In this document: positions 17,121-26,730 of the stretch, in pieces
Position numbering within the stretch: the first letter of the stretch is position 1
Layout of the letters: each line of letters starts with the position of its first letter
From: Nocardia cyriacigeorgica
Lineage (GTDB): Bacteria > Actinomycetota > Actinomycetes > Mycobacteriales > Mycobacteriaceae
DNA length: 34,498 nt
Direction of reading: 5' to 3'
Assembly: GCF_005863245.1 (NCBI RefSeq)
Contig: NZ_VBUT01000018.1
Span: 1 to 34,498, forward strand
Position numbers and translations under genes: made by a program
Notes under the pieces: model-generated
The model's input: the letters and a program-made list of their open reading frames with translations, nothing else
Database searches by the model: none
What the model was told of the DNA's origin: nothing

Positions 17121-17142
17121 GATAGCGAACTATTCGCCTATC
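17121..17142 (-). terminator. Possible hairpin at the 3' end of the mce operon
   Basis: On the minus strand GATAGGCGAA and TTCGCTATC pair with one bulged G around a TAG loop. The hairpin lies 33 bases beyond the stop of the last operon gene. No T-tract follows, so it would be the tract-less type suggested for actinobacteria, or simply an mRNA-stabilising stem. Confidence 0.3.
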
Positions 17143-17175
17143 GTTACCCTCAGCGTATGACGAATGTTAATGCCG

Positions 17176-18078
17176 CTATGCGACGGTTGCTTCGCGTATG
17201 CGCGCTTCCCGAGTCAATCCGAGGAGATGGACGGCCACCTCACCGCTGCGTTCGTAGGGCAGGTAGTGCCCAGCCTTTTCGAAGATGACCAAATGACTCC
17301 CTGGAATACGATGCCGAAGCGCACGCGAGTGATGAACGGGGGTCAGGCGGTCACGAGACCCGACCAGCACGACGACGGGACAGCTGAATCTGCCCAGCAC
17401 GCCGTAACGCTTGTGAGAGAGTATCGAACGGGTCAGCTCCGCGACATTGCGAGAATTGCTCTTCGCGAGCTGCAGCACAGCACGGTTCATATCGTGCCGA
17501 CGAGGACGCGCTCCGAATAGGATGCCTCGTGTCGACTGCCGCATCAGGAAAAGCGGCCGGGAAGGAATCCTGATATAGGGTAGCGCCTCCAGACCCAGCA
17601 TTATCAGCCTTCGCAAGAATTTGCTGCGCATCATATTTCCCAGAATATCGCCCGCCCCTGTCGACACCAACGCGACGCCGAGGATTCTCGGTCCGAGCAC
17701 CTCACTGTGACGTTCAGCCAAGGCCATGAGAGTCATCCCTCCCATCGAATGACCACCCAATACGACCGGACCCGTAGGCACAGTTTCCGAAAGAATAGTC
17801 GCAAGATCATCCGCAAGAATCTCGAGGCTGGCCGGAGCCGACTCCGAATCCCCGTGTCCCCGATGGTCGTAGGTAACGACGCGAATAGTCGGGTCCGCAG
17901 CGACCACAAGCTGAGCAACGTCCTCCCAACTCTCGTGCGACAACGCGAGTCCATGGGTCAAGACCATCGTCACTCGCGGGGTCTGCGAGCCCCATTCGGT
18001 GATCTGCAATGTCGGACCGTCGTCCCGTGTGAGAGCGAGTCGGCGGCAGGGAACACCCGCGCTGGAAATCGAAGTCAT
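17176..18078 (-). CDS. Alpha/beta-hydrolase fold esterase or lipase-like enzyme
   Basis: The 300-residue protein has THGLALSHESW (41-51) forming the oxyanion region, DHRGHGDS (71-78), the nucleophile elbow GHSMGG with S111, a late acid in VGSRDRLTP, and the histidine in KAGHYLPYE. These are the catalytic triad positions of alpha/beta hydrolases. There is no signal peptide, so it should act in the cytoplasm on an ester or similar bond. It closes the mce operon, 36 bases after the Mce-associated protein. A hydrolase in that place could cleave an imported lipid ester, or an ester made by the Baeyer-Villiger enzyme upstream. GAGGAG lies about eleven bases before the ATG. Confidence 0.9.
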   Translation of the reverse strand: MTSISSAGVPCRRLALTRDDGPTLQITEWGSQTPRVTMVLTHGLALSHESWEDVAQLVVAADPTIRVVTYDHRGHGDSESAPASLEILADDLATILSETVPTGPVVLGGHSMGGMTLMALAERHSEVLGPRILGVALVSTGAGDILGNMMRSKFLRRLIMLGLEALPYIRIPSRPLFLMRQSTRGILFGARPRRHDMNRAVLQLAKSNSRNVAELTRSILSHKRYGVLGRFSCPVVVLVGSRDRLTPVHHSRALRHRIPGSHLVIFEKAGHYLPYERSGEVAVHLLGLTREARIREATVA

Positions 18079-18114
18079 TATTCCAAGCTCCTCAACGTCG
18101 AAAAACCCCGGTGA

Positions 18115-18750
18115 CTATTTGGCCGGGAGTGCCGAGTCGACACCACCGACATCTGTTACCTTCCAATCCAGATTCTTGTCAACTGTTACGGTATAGGTAA
18201 CAGTCGTTTGCGCACCCTCCGGTATCTGCGCACTCTTCGATGTCACATTCAGGAACACGTTGACGACGTAGACACCCGATCGTTCGGAGCGCACTGTCGC
18301 CGCGATGGGAACTCCACTAGAACTCCACTTCAGTGGCAGCACAATTTCTTTCAGCTGCGGAGCAGTGGCATCGAACTTGTTTGCAAGAACGGGCGAGACG
18401 TTGGACTTCAAACCACGAACCCACTGGTCGAAATTCTGATAGTCGATATTCGAGGCTCCGACTGCATACTCAGACGCTACTTCTTCGGCGCGCTTCTCCG
18501 CGGCTACGACAGCGTCCCGATCTTTCAACTCGCTCCTAGCCGAGAGCCACAACGGAATCGAAACGGCCACCGCGACAACAAGGAGGGCTACTGCGGTTCC
18601 CAAGGCCAGAGAACGCAGGCTTATCGAGAACGACCTCTCCGACCCGCGCGCGCTCGAGCCACCCTTGACCGACGTCCGAGGCACACCCGCGTCAACCGGC
18701 TTTTCTTCCGCAGCTTCGCGGTCAGTATCATGAGAATCTTCTGTGGGCAT
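18115..18750 (-). CDS. Mce-associated membrane protein (Mam)
   Basis: The 211-residue protein has an acidic, disordered cytoplasmic N-terminus (TEDSHDTDREAAEEK), one membrane helix (about residues 48-70, ALGTAVALLVVAVAVSIPLW) and a periplasmic domain rich in beta strands ending GAQTTVTYTVTVDKNLDW. This is the standard layout of Mas/Mam proteins, which stabilise Mce complexes. I chose the ATG at 18750 with GGAG six bases before it. A GTG at 18780, two bases after the mceF stop, is possible but lacks a ribosome site. Its place directly after mceF is typical of mycobacterial mce operons. Confidence 0.88.
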   Translation of the reverse strand: MPTEDSHDTDREAAEEKPVDAGVPRTSVKGGSSARGSERSFSISLRSLALGTAVALLVVAVAVSIPLWLSARSELKDRDAVVAAEKRAEEVASEYAVGASNIDYQNFDQWVRGLKSNVSPVLANKFDATAPQLKEIVLPLKWSSSGVPIAATVRSERSGVYVVNVFLNVTSKSAQIPEGAQTTVTYTVTVDKNLDWKVTDVGGVDSALPAK

Positions 18751-18782
18751 AATCAGCTCCGGTGTCTCTCGTTCTTTCACAT

Positions 18783-19739
18783 CTATTTGACAGCGATCCG
18801 CATTCGCAAAGCACCGTCCCCCGTGACACTGAGTGCACGATCTATCAGGTCGCTTATGTTGATTTGCGCCATGGAGTTCGACGCGCTTTCCGCCAGTGGC
18901 TGTACCGCCGGGACCAGATCACGAAGAGCGGGGCCGATCTCATTGATGTAAGACGTCACTTTATCAAGGAAGGGAATGAGTCCGTTTCCTTCGATATAGT
19001 CCCCGGGCATATTGCCGATTCGAGACAGTCGCGCCAGAGAGTCCGCGATGAGTGCGCCCCACGCTCCGGCTTCCTCCCACAGAGGGCCGGCGGCGGTCAT
19101 CGACTGCTCGGCCCACTCCATATCAGCACCCATTGTTTGCAAATTCTTCAAGATATTCCGGATTTCGGGTGACCTACTCAGAATCGTTTCCGAAAGCAGC
19201 GTTGTCGATGCCGCCAGACGCGGCATCACGGCTTCCGTCCCCGACAACGTCTGATCCAAGGTCTTGACGATATTGCTGATCGCCTGTGGGTTCAGTTGCT
19301 CGACCAGATGGGTGACAGTATGCGCCACATCAGGTATCGAGCGGGGTAGAACCACTTCAACCGCGTCGATACGCTGACCGTCGGCCAGGTAGGGCCCGGC
19401 ATCAGTATTCGGTACGAACTCGATATAGGGCTCCCCCAACCCCGACAGGTCCTCAACAGTAGCGCTGCCGGTCGCAGGAACCCTGTACTTGGGATCGAGA
19501 CTCAGCACCAATTCGACACCACGCTCGGCCTTGTCGATAGAGTCGATCTCTCCTACCTTCACTCCTCTCAACAGGACCGGGGAACCGGGTAGCAAACTCC
19601 CGGTCCTCGGCAGAGCCATGGTCACAACAGTCCTGCCAGAAAACCAATCAACTCGAAGCACACCGAATGTTAGGTATGCGGTGCCCAAGACCAGCACGAT
19701 TCCGATCGACACCAGGGATAGCACGGAACTTGGCTTCAT
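18783..19739 (-). CDS. mceF: Mce family protein, MceF
   Basis: The 318-residue protein has an N-terminal membrane anchor (SVLSLVSIGIVLVLGTAYLTF) followed by the MCE/MlaD domain with GSLLPGSPVLLRGVKVGEI, the typical beta-barrel core. A helical tail follows (residues 120-300), expected to build the channel needle across the periplasm. It is sixth of the six mce genes and overlaps mceE by 4 bases. Subunit letter comes from position and general likeness. The complex imports lipids; the mce class (1 to 4) cannot be fixed by eye. Confidence 0.92.
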   Translation of the reverse strand: MKPSSVLSLVSIGIVLVLGTAYLTFGVLRVDWFSGRTVVTMALPRTGSLLPGSPVLLRGVKVGEIDSIDKAERGVELVLSLDPKYRVPATGSATVEDLSGLGEPYIEFVPNTDAGPYLADGQRIDAVEVVLPRSIPDVAHTVTHLVEQLNPQAISNIVKTLDQTLSGTEAVMPRLAASTTLLSETILSRSPEIRNILKNLQTMGADMEWAEQSMTAAGPLWEEAGAWGALIADSLARLSRIGNMPGDYIEGNGLIPFLDKVTSYINEIGPALRDLVPAVQPLAESASNSMAQINISDLIDRALSVTGDGALRMRIAVK

Positions 19740-20821
19740 CGAACCACTCCGATCATCCGCAGCGACGCAAGAATACTGTCTATCCGATCGTCGTCCGATA
19801 TGGGGCCGACGCCTTCAATGCCTACAATATCAACCTTCGGACCGCGCTCAACAAATGGAATAGCCTTTTCGCGCAAAATGGCCACGGCTTTGTTCAAATT
19901 CGAGGGGGCGTTCAGATCAAGCGGGCGGCGAGTGAACAATAGCGGCACGAAGGCACGTGCGGCCTCATTGCCCGATTGCGCCAGGGGGCCGACCCACCGG
20001 AGAGATTCTGTGAGCAATTTGAATCCGTCGTACAACGTGATCAACCCGATCATGGAAGTCATCGAAGCAGCGGCCTGACTCACCCCCGACTCGGTCAGCA
20101 AATACTCCAGTTCAGGGGTTCTACGCTGCACCACGTCCGTGTTCGCGCGCAGACCGTTCAGCATTGCGTCGACGGCATCCAGGTGGTTGGCCAGGTCAAT
20201 GATATCCGCACCGACTACCTCGGATATCGAAGCAGTCTGCCGAGTGTCGATCGGCAGCACCCCGTTCACGCGGTTCATTATCTCCTGAGCCTGTTGAATC
20301 CCTCCTCCTTGGACGAAGGTCGCGAGTACGTTCATGGTGTCCTCAACCTGCAGCAGCGGCTTCGTCTTGTCCAATCCGATGGTGGCGCCCGGGGGAAGGG
20401 CATCCTGCGTGCCGGTCGGCGGAGTCATCAGCGCGATGGATACATCGCCAAGTATCGTCGGCTGGCGGAGTTCAGCGGTGGTGCCGACCGGCAATCGAAC
20501 CGACGCCATCAGGTCGACATCGACGGCAACATACCCGTCGTGGTCCTCGCCCGCGTCGACCAGTGACACATCGCGCACGACCCCTGCTCGCAGACCATCG
20601 ACTGTAACCTTCGCTCGCGCTGGCAGATTCAAGGCGTCAGCGAACAGAATCCGGATACCGTACCGGTCTCCAGAAATTCCGGTCCCCGGAACGGGAACCT
20701 CCGCGGGATCGAATCCACATCCGGGAACTATGCACACCATTGCCACCGCGGCCGCAGCGATGAACCGACCACCACGCTCACGAGCAGATCGCGCCCATAC
20801 GACTCGTCGCAGAACCATCAC
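19736..20821 (-). CDS. mceE: Mce family lipoprotein, MceE
   Basis: The 361-residue protein is the lipoprotein member of the set. The signal sequence FIAAAAVAMVCIVPGC ends at C35. The lipobox reads V-P-G-C, with proline at -2, which is unusual but tolerated. The MCE domain follows (GDRYGIRILFADALNLPARA; VDGLRAGVVRDV), then a helical tail with Mce-type repeats. In mycobacteria MceE corresponds to LprK/LprN. Two ATG codons at 20821 and 20818 are possible starts; the first overlaps the mceD stop by 4 bases. It anchors to the outer face of the inner membrane within the Mce hexamer. Confidence 0.92.
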   Translation of the reverse strand: MMVLRRVVWARSARERGGRFIAAAAVAMVCIVPGCGFDPAEVPVPGTGISGDRYGIRILFADALNLPARAKVTVDGLRAGVVRDVSLVDAGEDHDGYVAVDVDLMASVRLPVGTTAELRQPTILGDVSIALMTPPTGTQDALPPGATIGLDKTKPLLQVEDTMNVLATFVQGGGIQQAQEIMNRVNGVLPIDTRQTASISEVVGADIIDLANHLDAVDAMLNGLRANTDVVQRRTPELEYLLTESGVSQAAASMTSMIGLITLYDGFKLLTESLRWVGPLAQSGNEAARAFVPLLFTRRPLDLNAPSNLNKAVAILREKAIPFVERGPKVDIVGIEGVGPISDDDRIDSILASLRMIGVVR

Positions 20822-21921
20822 CGCGCACCTGCCGTCCCGAATATCAACGGAAGAACCGAAACCTTCTCCAACTCGTTCTCAGCGGACTTGCAGCTACCTG
20901 GCACGACACGCTCGATGGCCGCGCATACCCGCTCTGCGTCCGCCGGCGGCAGCTGAGCCACCGGCGCCGCGTAAGTCAGGATCGGTGAACCACCCTCCTG
21001 CGCCGTCGCCCTCTGAAAAGCCTGCACCAGCGGTGGCGTCAGGTCGATTATTTCTTGTACCGAGCCGATATTCGCACGGGCGAGACGCGCTAATGGGACT
21101 GTCGCGTTCAGCGCTTCGAGAATTTGGTCACCAAACATTGAAGTAATCTCGTTCAACCATGGCACAATGATCCGCAACGAATCGATAATCGACACGGTGC
21201 GCTCAAAGATGCCACGATCGATCACTTCGAGACCTGGAGCCAGACGAGTGATCATGGCCTTGATATCGCCCCATCCGCCGGCCATGCTGTCCGATAATGA
21301 TCGCAGTGAGTCGATAAGCGCACCGATATGCCCGATAGCAGCATTGGGGGAATTGAGAGCACGACCCAACTTGAGGATCGTATCATTCATTTCAGGTCCT
21401 GTTCCGGATAATGCGGCATCTAAGGCCGCGAGCTCATCCGCAAGCCTTTCACGCTGTGTAGAACCATTTCCATCGGTGATCTCTGCAGCGAGGTTGCCCA
21501 GCGCATTCATAGTCTGCGACATGCTCTTTGGTGTCAGTGTACGGGTAATGCACTGTCCGGAATCCCATTCATGCTCGGCTTCGCTGTCATCGAGTAATGC
21601 AAGCGATCGATCCGCGACGATTGTGTCGGATACGGTAGTAGCTGACACCTGACCGCGGGGCGAATGGTTTACCTCTACCTCGAATTCGACACGGACCATG
21701 TCACCATGAGGTTCGATACGCGTCACCGAGCCGACTCTGACCCCTCGCATGGTGACATGGTTCCCGGCGTACAAGCCGATTGCATCCGGCATATTCGCGC
21801 AGTAGCTAAGCATCCTCTTGGGAGGCTCGATGATCACGAAGTATCCGACGATCAGAATTGCACATACGACCGCGACACCGAGAACGGACATGAGACCCCG
21901 GGACGCCAAGAGCTTATTCAT
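20818..21921 (-). CDS. mceD: Mce family protein, MceD
   Basis: The 367-residue protein has an N-terminal helix (LMSVLGVAVVCAILIVGYFV) and an MCE domain with GLYAGNHVTMRGVRVGSVT. A long helical C-terminal region contains the LSDSMAGGWGDIKAMI segment. I placed the start at the ATG at 21921 because AAAGGAG lies eight bases before it and the preceding mceC stop is two bases upstream. A longer frame from 21954 would overlap mceC by 31 bases. The fourth position in the gene order sets the subunit letter. Confidence 0.9.
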   Translation of the reverse strand: MNKLLASRGLMSVLGVAVVCAILIVGYFVIIEPPKRMLSYCANMPDAIGLYAGNHVTMRGVRVGSVTRIEPHGDMVRVEFEVEVNHSPRGQVSATTVSDTIVADRSLALLDDSEAEHEWDSGQCITRTLTPKSMSQTMNALGNLAAEITDGNGSTQRERLADELAALDAALSGTGPEMNDTILKLGRALNSPNAAIGHIGALIDSLRSLSDSMAGGWGDIKAMITRLAPGLEVIDRGIFERTVSIIDSLRIIVPWLNEITSMFGDQILEALNATVPLARLARANIGSVQEIIDLTPPLVQAFQRATAQEGGSPILTYAAPVAQLPPADAERVCAAIERVVPGSCKSAENELEKVSVLPLIFGTAGAR

Positions 21922-21923
21922 CG

Positions 21924-22964
21924 TCAGCACTCCTTTCCGGGGACCGGAATACACACCGACGGCACCGGGACAACTGTCGCGGATTGGTCGACCACGAGCC
22001 CTTCCTTCGACGACGCGATCGGCTGGAGCCGCGCCAGTAGGTCGCGCGTATTCGTGACAACCTGTCCCATCTCTTCACCCAGACTTTCCAGCTCAGGGAT
22101 GACGTCGGCCAGGGCTCGCGCAACGGATTGCAACCTGGATCGATACGCCGGCTCGAGGCCCGCGATACGCGCGAGAAGCTCGTCCATCAGCCGGACGGCT
22201 TCGTAGATCTCGGCCTTTTTGTCGAGGCCCACTGTCTCCATCAGATTGACGCTGTCGATCATTCCGCCGAGTGTCGCCTTCGACTCGTTGATCGCGCCGA
22301 GATACTCGTCCGCCATCGCGAGCGTGTCCGAAATGTCACGGTTCTGGCGGTCGAGGATGTCGACCAGAGATCCGAATGCCTCCGTTGCTCGGCGAATGCC
22401 GGACGGTGCACTGGCAATCGCAGCGTTCATGTTCGTCAAATTCTGACGCAACGTATCGCCATCGATATCATCGATCGGCCGAATCGCGTCCTCAAAAGTC
22501 CGACCCAGGCTGTACGGAAGATGGACCCTCTCGGCGGGAATGGACGAATGTAACGCAGAATTCCCCGCCGGTGTCACCGCGAGGTAGCGGCCGCCGATCA
22601 GTGTCAGCATACGGACATCGAGACTCGTCTGGTCACCGATGAAGATGTCGCTGTCGACGGTGAAGCTCATTCGAACGTTTCTTCGGCTCAGCTCGATGGA
22701 CTTCACCGCGCCGACCGGCACACCCGCGATTCGGACGTCATCGCCAACCTTGACCGAGCCCACTTCCGGCATTTCCGCCCAGTATGTGGACTCGTCGAAA
22801 GGTACTACGTAGACTACTACGCTCGCCGTCAAGACCGCTCCCATCACTGCGGCCCCGACGCCAGCCCAGCGCAATTCTCGGTCCATGCTTCGAAGAGGAG
22901 CACTCACCGACTGCAACGCGGTTCCCCCGCGAACACGGAGTAGCTTACTGATCACCGCTCGCAT
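21924..22964 (-). CDS. mceC: Mce family protein, MceC
   Basis: The 346-residue protein has a basic N-terminus, one membrane helix (about 34-55, GVGAAVMGAVLTASVVVYVV) and an MCE domain with GSVKVGDDVRIAGVPVGAVK. A helical tail and a short end CIPVPGKEC follow. The proline-rich C-terminal extension known from some MceC proteins is absent. The start overlaps the mceB stop by 13 bases, consistent with coupled translation. Position and domain order support MceC. Confidence 0.9.
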   Translation of the reverse strand: MRAVISKLLRVRGGTALQSVSAPLRSMDRELRWAGVGAAVMGAVLTASVVVYVVPFDESTYWAEMPEVGSVKVGDDVRIAGVPVGAVKSIELSRRNVRMSFTVDSDIFIGDQTSLDVRMLTLIGGRYLAVTPAGNSALHSSIPAERVHLPYSLGRTFEDAIRPIDDIDGDTLRQNLTNMNAAIASAPSGIRRATEAFGSLVDILDRQNRDISDTLAMADEYLGAINESKATLGGMIDSVNLMETVGLDKKAEIYEAVRLMDELLARIAGLEPAYRSRLQSVARALADVIPELESLGEEMGQVVTNTRDLLARLQPIASSKEGLVVDQSATVVPVPSVCIPVPGKEC

Positions 22965-23971
22965 ATCGAGATCCTTTGCCCACTGATCAACACATGTAAC
23001 GGCGCCGGAACTTCGGCGTTGCCGTTCGAGCAGTTACGATTGATGACCGGTCCATCGGCGGGAACCCACGCATTCAGTGTCTCGAGAACGGCCGGCAGCT
23101 TCCGCAGCACCTCGACCGCCTGTTCCGGGTCCGGAAATACTGCCCCCAACAGGGCATCGGCATCGGCGTTAGGTCCGGTCGTCAAGCCGAAGGCCTCGAG
23201 AAGGCCGTTCAATGGCGCGATCACGTCTGGTGCCATGAGGGCGAATTCGACAATTCCATCCACCTTGCTACGCAACGTGGACACAACCGAGGCCAGCTCC
23301 GAGACAAGTCGGACGAGATGCGAGGATCGGCCACCGATATGGTCGGATATCTCTTTGAGATTTCCGACCAGAACGGTGACTACCGCTTGCCTGTCCAGCG
23401 CATAGTTGGACAAGGCTTCGATAGAGTCGAGGACGGAACCGACGCCCGCTCCGTCTCCCTCGATGACAGCGATCATGTTCTCTGCGAACTTGTTCACCGC
23501 TTCGGGCGACAGCTCTGCGAGTACCGGTTGTAAGCCGTTGAATAGATTCGTAATGTCGAACGACGGGATCGTGTTGGCAATATCGAACTTATGTCCGGCC
23601 GGCAACTCCGCTGTGGTCGGCGATGATTGTTGAACGTCGAGATATCGCTGTCCTACGAGGTTCTGATAGCGAATCGCCAGCACAGTGTTCTCGTAGATCG
23701 GGTGATTGCGCTGGACCGCAAATCCAACCACCGCTCGACCACTGGCATCCAAGGTAATCGATCGTACCTCGCCAACTCGGAGACCATCCATACGAACATC
23801 GTCGCCGGCCTTGAGGCCGTTCGCGTCGACGAATTCAGCCGAGAATTCTACCGCGTCTCCAGATACGGGGCGTTGCACCGTCTGAACGATGATTGCGAGC
23901 AGCACAGTGACCACGACGGCAGACACAATAAGTTTTGCGCTGGTCGCCAGAAGACTACGCTGTCTTGTCAT
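22952..23971 (-). CDS. mceB: Mce family protein, MceB
   Basis: The 339-residue protein has an N-terminal helix (LIVSAVVVTVLLAIIVQTV) and an MCE domain with GLKAGDDVRMDGLRVGEVR and YQNLVGQRYLDVQQ, both typical. The helical tail ends with ICER. GGAGG precedes the ATG at 23971, and the start overlaps the mceA stop by 4 bases (ATGA). It is the second of the six substrate-channel subunits. There is no sign of truncation. Confidence 0.92.
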   Translation of the reverse strand: MTRQRSLLATSAKLIVSAVVVTVLLAIIVQTVQRPVSGDAVEFSAEFVDANGLKAGDDVRMDGLRVGEVRSITLDASGRAVVGFAVQRNHPIYENTVLAIRYQNLVGQRYLDVQQSSPTTAELPAGHKFDIANTIPSFDITNLFNGLQPVLAELSPEAVNKFAENMIAVIEGDGAGVGSVLDSIEALSNYALDRQAVVTVLVGNLKEISDHIGGRSSHLVRLVSELASVVSTLRSKVDGIVEFALMAPDVIAPLNGLLEAFGLTTGPNADADALLGAVFPDPEQAVEVLRKLPAVLETLNAWVPADGPVINRNCSNGNAEVPAPLHVLISGQRISICER

Positions 23972-25020
23972 CGGCCACCTCCGATGTTGGATGGTGGCGG
24001 AAGAAGCCCCGGCAAGAACGCGGTGAACGCTGGAACCATATCGAGAACCAACTCGATGTTCAGAATCGGACCGTCTGGAGTCGATGTGAATGATCGGTCT
24101 AGACGTGATAGGAGTTCAGTGAGCTGCGTGCTCGAGGCGCCGGGCGTAGGTACCATTCTGCTGGCCGTTGACAGAACCGGAGCGAGCATAGCCGCATAGT
24201 CCGACAGATGACCCTGAGCCGCGAATAGAGTTTCCGCCAGCCCAGGAAAGAACTCCCGACCTACAGTATTGACAGTCGTATCGAACAGCTCACGATCCGT
24301 ATTCAAGATCTCGATCGTGGTGAGCCGATTTATGAGGCCGACCGTACCGTCGATCATCGATGCAGTCCCGACTAGCATGGATCCGTATTGGTCCAGCAGC
24401 TGCGATATCGGCATCGTCTGGGTTTCAGCAATGTTCCGGCTGGATACAACGATTGCCTCCATGAGAGGTGTGAATTGCCGGGCTATTGTCGCGCCCCGTG
24501 TCAGGATCTCGGTCAATTCCGGGACGAGAATGTCTCCAGTTGCTTGAGCTACGCTGCGGATGAGAACACCCATCGTTGCGTCTCGTTGCCGGTCGGCTCG
24601 CGGCCCCGTCAAATCGACGATACTGCCATCCCGTAATGGAGCCCCACCATCACCTGGTTTCAGCGCAATTTCACTGATGCCGAACAAGTTCGATGGCGAG
24701 TAGTCGACGAATAGCCCGTCCGTGAGACCTGCCGATTCGGCGCTTTCCAGTCTGAGAATCAATTGTTTCGCCCCATCGTCCGATTCGATCTCCGAAACAT
24801 CACCTATCTCGATACCGTCGAATCGAACGGGTGTTCCGACGGTGATCCCGTCGCCGATGGACTCGGTACGCAGCAGTACCACTATTCGATTATCATCCTG
24901 GAGGGCCATCACAACAGTCCAGGTCAAGGCTACTACGATCACTATGATCACGGCGAGAACACCCAGCATGACCGATGACCGCTTCGATGTCGACACACCC
25001 GGCATTTCATAGCGAGACAT
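23968..25020 (-). CDS. mceA: Mce family protein, MceA
   Basis: The 350-residue protein has a short basic cytoplasmic start, a membrane helix (SVMLGVLAVIIVIVVALTW) and an MCE domain with ITVGTPVRFDGIEIGDVSEI. A long helical region ends in a Pro/Gly-rich tail (LPGLLPPPSNIGGGR). It starts six bases after the yrbEB stop and overlaps mceB by four, so the whole operon is tightly packed. As the first mce subunit it should contact the YrbE permease pair. Confidence 0.92.
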   Translation of the reverse strand: MSRYEMPGVSTSKRSSVMLGVLAVIIVIVVALTWTVVMALQDDNRIVVLLRTESIGDGITVGTPVRFDGIEIGDVSEIESDDGAKQLILRLESAESAGLTDGLFVDYSPSNLFGISEIALKPGDGGAPLRDGSIVDLTGPRADRQRDATMGVLIRSVAQATGDILVPELTEILTRGATIARQFTPLMEAIVVSSRNIAETQTMPISQLLDQYGSMLVGTASMIDGTVGLINRLTTIEILNTDRELFDTTVNTVGREFFPGLAETLFAAQGHLSDYAAMLAPVLSTASRMVPTPGASSTQLTELLSRLDRSFTSTPDGPILNIELVLDMVPAFTAFLPGLLPPPSNIGGGR

Positions 25021-25026
25021 CGTTTC

Positions 25027-25893
25027 TCACCCCGTAAATTCGATGGAGGAGTTGACGCCCCACAAGAGGAGGGTCAACACCATATCCAAACCGATGATTG
25101 CCACAAAGCTGGCACGGACAGCACGTCCAGATGCGATTCCGACGCCTTCTGGCCCGCCAACGGCGAAGAACCCATGATAGCTGTGGATAAGAATCACAGC
25201 CGTCCCGAATACGAGAACCTTTATCACCGAAGCCGTCACATCCCAGCCGCTGATGAATTGATAAAAATAGTGATCGTAGACACCGGCGGCTTGGCCATGA
25301 AGTTGCACGATCACCGCGCGACAAGCGGCATAACTCAGGATCAAGGCGATCAAGAATGTCGGAATGATTGCCACGGCCCCGGCTATGACCCGGGTGGTCA
25401 CAACGAACGGTATCGATCGCAGTCCAAGCGACTCGAGTGCATCGATCTCCTCGGAGATCCGCATAGCGCCGATTTGGGCCGTAATACGGCATCCGGCTTG
25501 TGCGGCGAACCCGACGCCCGCAGCAATCGGTGCAAGTTCCCGCGTATTGGCAAAGGCCGAAACGATGCCGGTCACCGGCCCCATGCTGATCAGGTTGAGA
25601 GTGGTGAAGGACTCTACACCGACCGAGCCTCCGATCACCAGACCGAGTACCACCAGCATCGGTACAGTTCCACCGCCGACGATAATGGACCCTTGGCCCC
25701 ATGTCATATCCGTGATCACGCGCATAGTCTCGGCTCGATATCGCCTGATCGTGAACGGGATCGCGGACAGCGCCTCCCAAACGAACGCGAATACGAAACC
25801 GATCGACTCCAGGGGCGCGATGCGGGCTCCGAACGGCGCTATTCTTCTCCTGAGCCTCGCCAGCCGGGGTGGAGTAACCTTTACCTCCGACAT
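25027..25893 (-). CDS. yrbEB: YrbE/MlaE-type permease, YrbEB
   Basis: The 288-residue integral membrane protein has five to six hydrophobic segments and the MlaE signature region AGVGFAAQAGCRITAQIGAMRISEEIDALESLG (residues about 128-160), which includes the E-E-I-D-A-L loop that docks the ATPase. It forms the transmembrane half of the Mce ABC importer together with YrbEA. The MceG ATPase is not in this window and is usually encoded elsewhere. The ATG follows the yrbEA stop with no gap (TAGATG), so translation is coupled. Confidence 0.94.
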   Translation of the reverse strand: MSEVKVTPPRLARLRRRIAPFGARIAPLESIGFVFAFVWEALSAIPFTIRRYRAETMRVITDMTWGQGSIIVGGGTVPMLVVLGLVIGGSVGVESFTTLNLISMGPVTGIVSAFANTRELAPIAAGVGFAAQAGCRITAQIGAMRISEEIDALESLGLRSIPFVVTTRVIAGAVAIIPTFLIALILSYAACRAVIVQLHGQAAGVYDHYFYQFISGWDVTASVIKVLVFGTAVILIHSYHGFFAVGGPEGVGIASGRAVRASFVAIIGLDMVLTLLLWGVNSSIEFTG

Positions 25894-26730
25894 CTAGGCC
25901 AGCCTCGTCGGAAGGAACATCGACACCAGCTGAGTAATTATGAGGTTCGTGATGGCGATGGAAACTACGGAGAGAACGACAGCCGCGTTCACGCCATCCG
26001 CCACTCCACGCGGACCGCCTTTTGCCTCGAGCCCCCGCTGGCACGCGATCACGACCACGATGAATCCGAACAGCACGGACTTGGCTATCGAGACACCGAT
26101 GTCCGCGACGACGGTGAAAGAGCCGAACGTTCCCCAGTAGCTGCCGGGGGTCACTCCCTGGGGGCCGATTGCGACCGCATATCCAGCTATCACGCCCGTG
26201 AAGATGATCAAGATATTGAGCATCGGCGCGACGAAAACCATCGCCACCATCCGAGGAATAACCAGTCGGTGCAAGGGGCTGATGCCCATCGTTCGCATGG
26301 CATCGATTTCTTCGCGAATGTTACGTGCACCCAGATCCGCCGCGATTGCGGCCGCTCCGGCCGCACCCAGCAGCAGCCCTGTTGCCATGGGGGCGCCCTG
26401 TTTGATCACACCCAATCCACCAGCGGCACCGAGCAGGGAGTCCGCCCCGATTTGATGAATCAAGTTTCCGACCTGGACGGAAACGATGACACCGAAAGGC
26501 ACGGCCATCAGGATGGCCGGAATCGCAGTAACCGTGATCAGATACCAAGCTTGATTCAGTGCCTCTCGCCACTGGAATCTCAAACGAACGATATCGCTTA
26601 CTGCTCCCGCAGCCGACTCAGAAGCCATCTGCGTCGACCGGCCAAAAGTTCTGAGCGCCGACACTACGGTTTCGGAAAAGTTTTCTCTGAGCAACCTCGT
26701 CGACGTCGATAGCGCGCTACGTTCAGGCAT
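25894..26730 (-). CDS. yrbEA: YrbE/MlaE-type permease, YrbEA
   Basis: The 278-residue permease contains FQWREALNQAWYL, IKQGAPMATGLLLGAAGAAA and the family loop DLGARNIREEIDAMRTMGI. It is first of the permease pair and directly abuts yrbEB. I placed the start at the ATG at 26730, which overlaps the stop of a short upstream ORF as TAATG and gives a length close to other YrbEA proteins. An in-frame ATG at 26814 preceded by GGAG would add 28 residues that look unconserved. The N-terminal 50 residues are amphipathic, as expected for the interfacial helix. Confidence 0.92.
   Translation of the reverse strand: MPERSALSTSTRLLRENFSETVVSALRTFGRSTQMASESAAGAVSDIVRLRFQWREALNQAWYLITVTAIPAILMAVPFGVIVSVQVGNLIHQIGADSLLGAAGGLGVIKQGAPMATGLLLGAAGAAAIAADLGARNIREEIDAMRTMGISPLHRLVIPRMVAMVFVAPMLNILIIFTGVIAGYAVAIGPQGVTPGSYWGTFGSFTVVADIGVSIAKSVLFGFIVVVIACQRGLEAKGGPRGVADGVNAAVVLSVVSIAITNLIITQLVSMFLPTRLA

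Noticed and set aside
25174..26712. 512-codon open frame on the plus strand
   Set aside because: It is antisense to both yrbE permease genes, which have strong family signatures and coupled starts; the translated frame is rich in His, Arg and Asp with no fold-like pattern.
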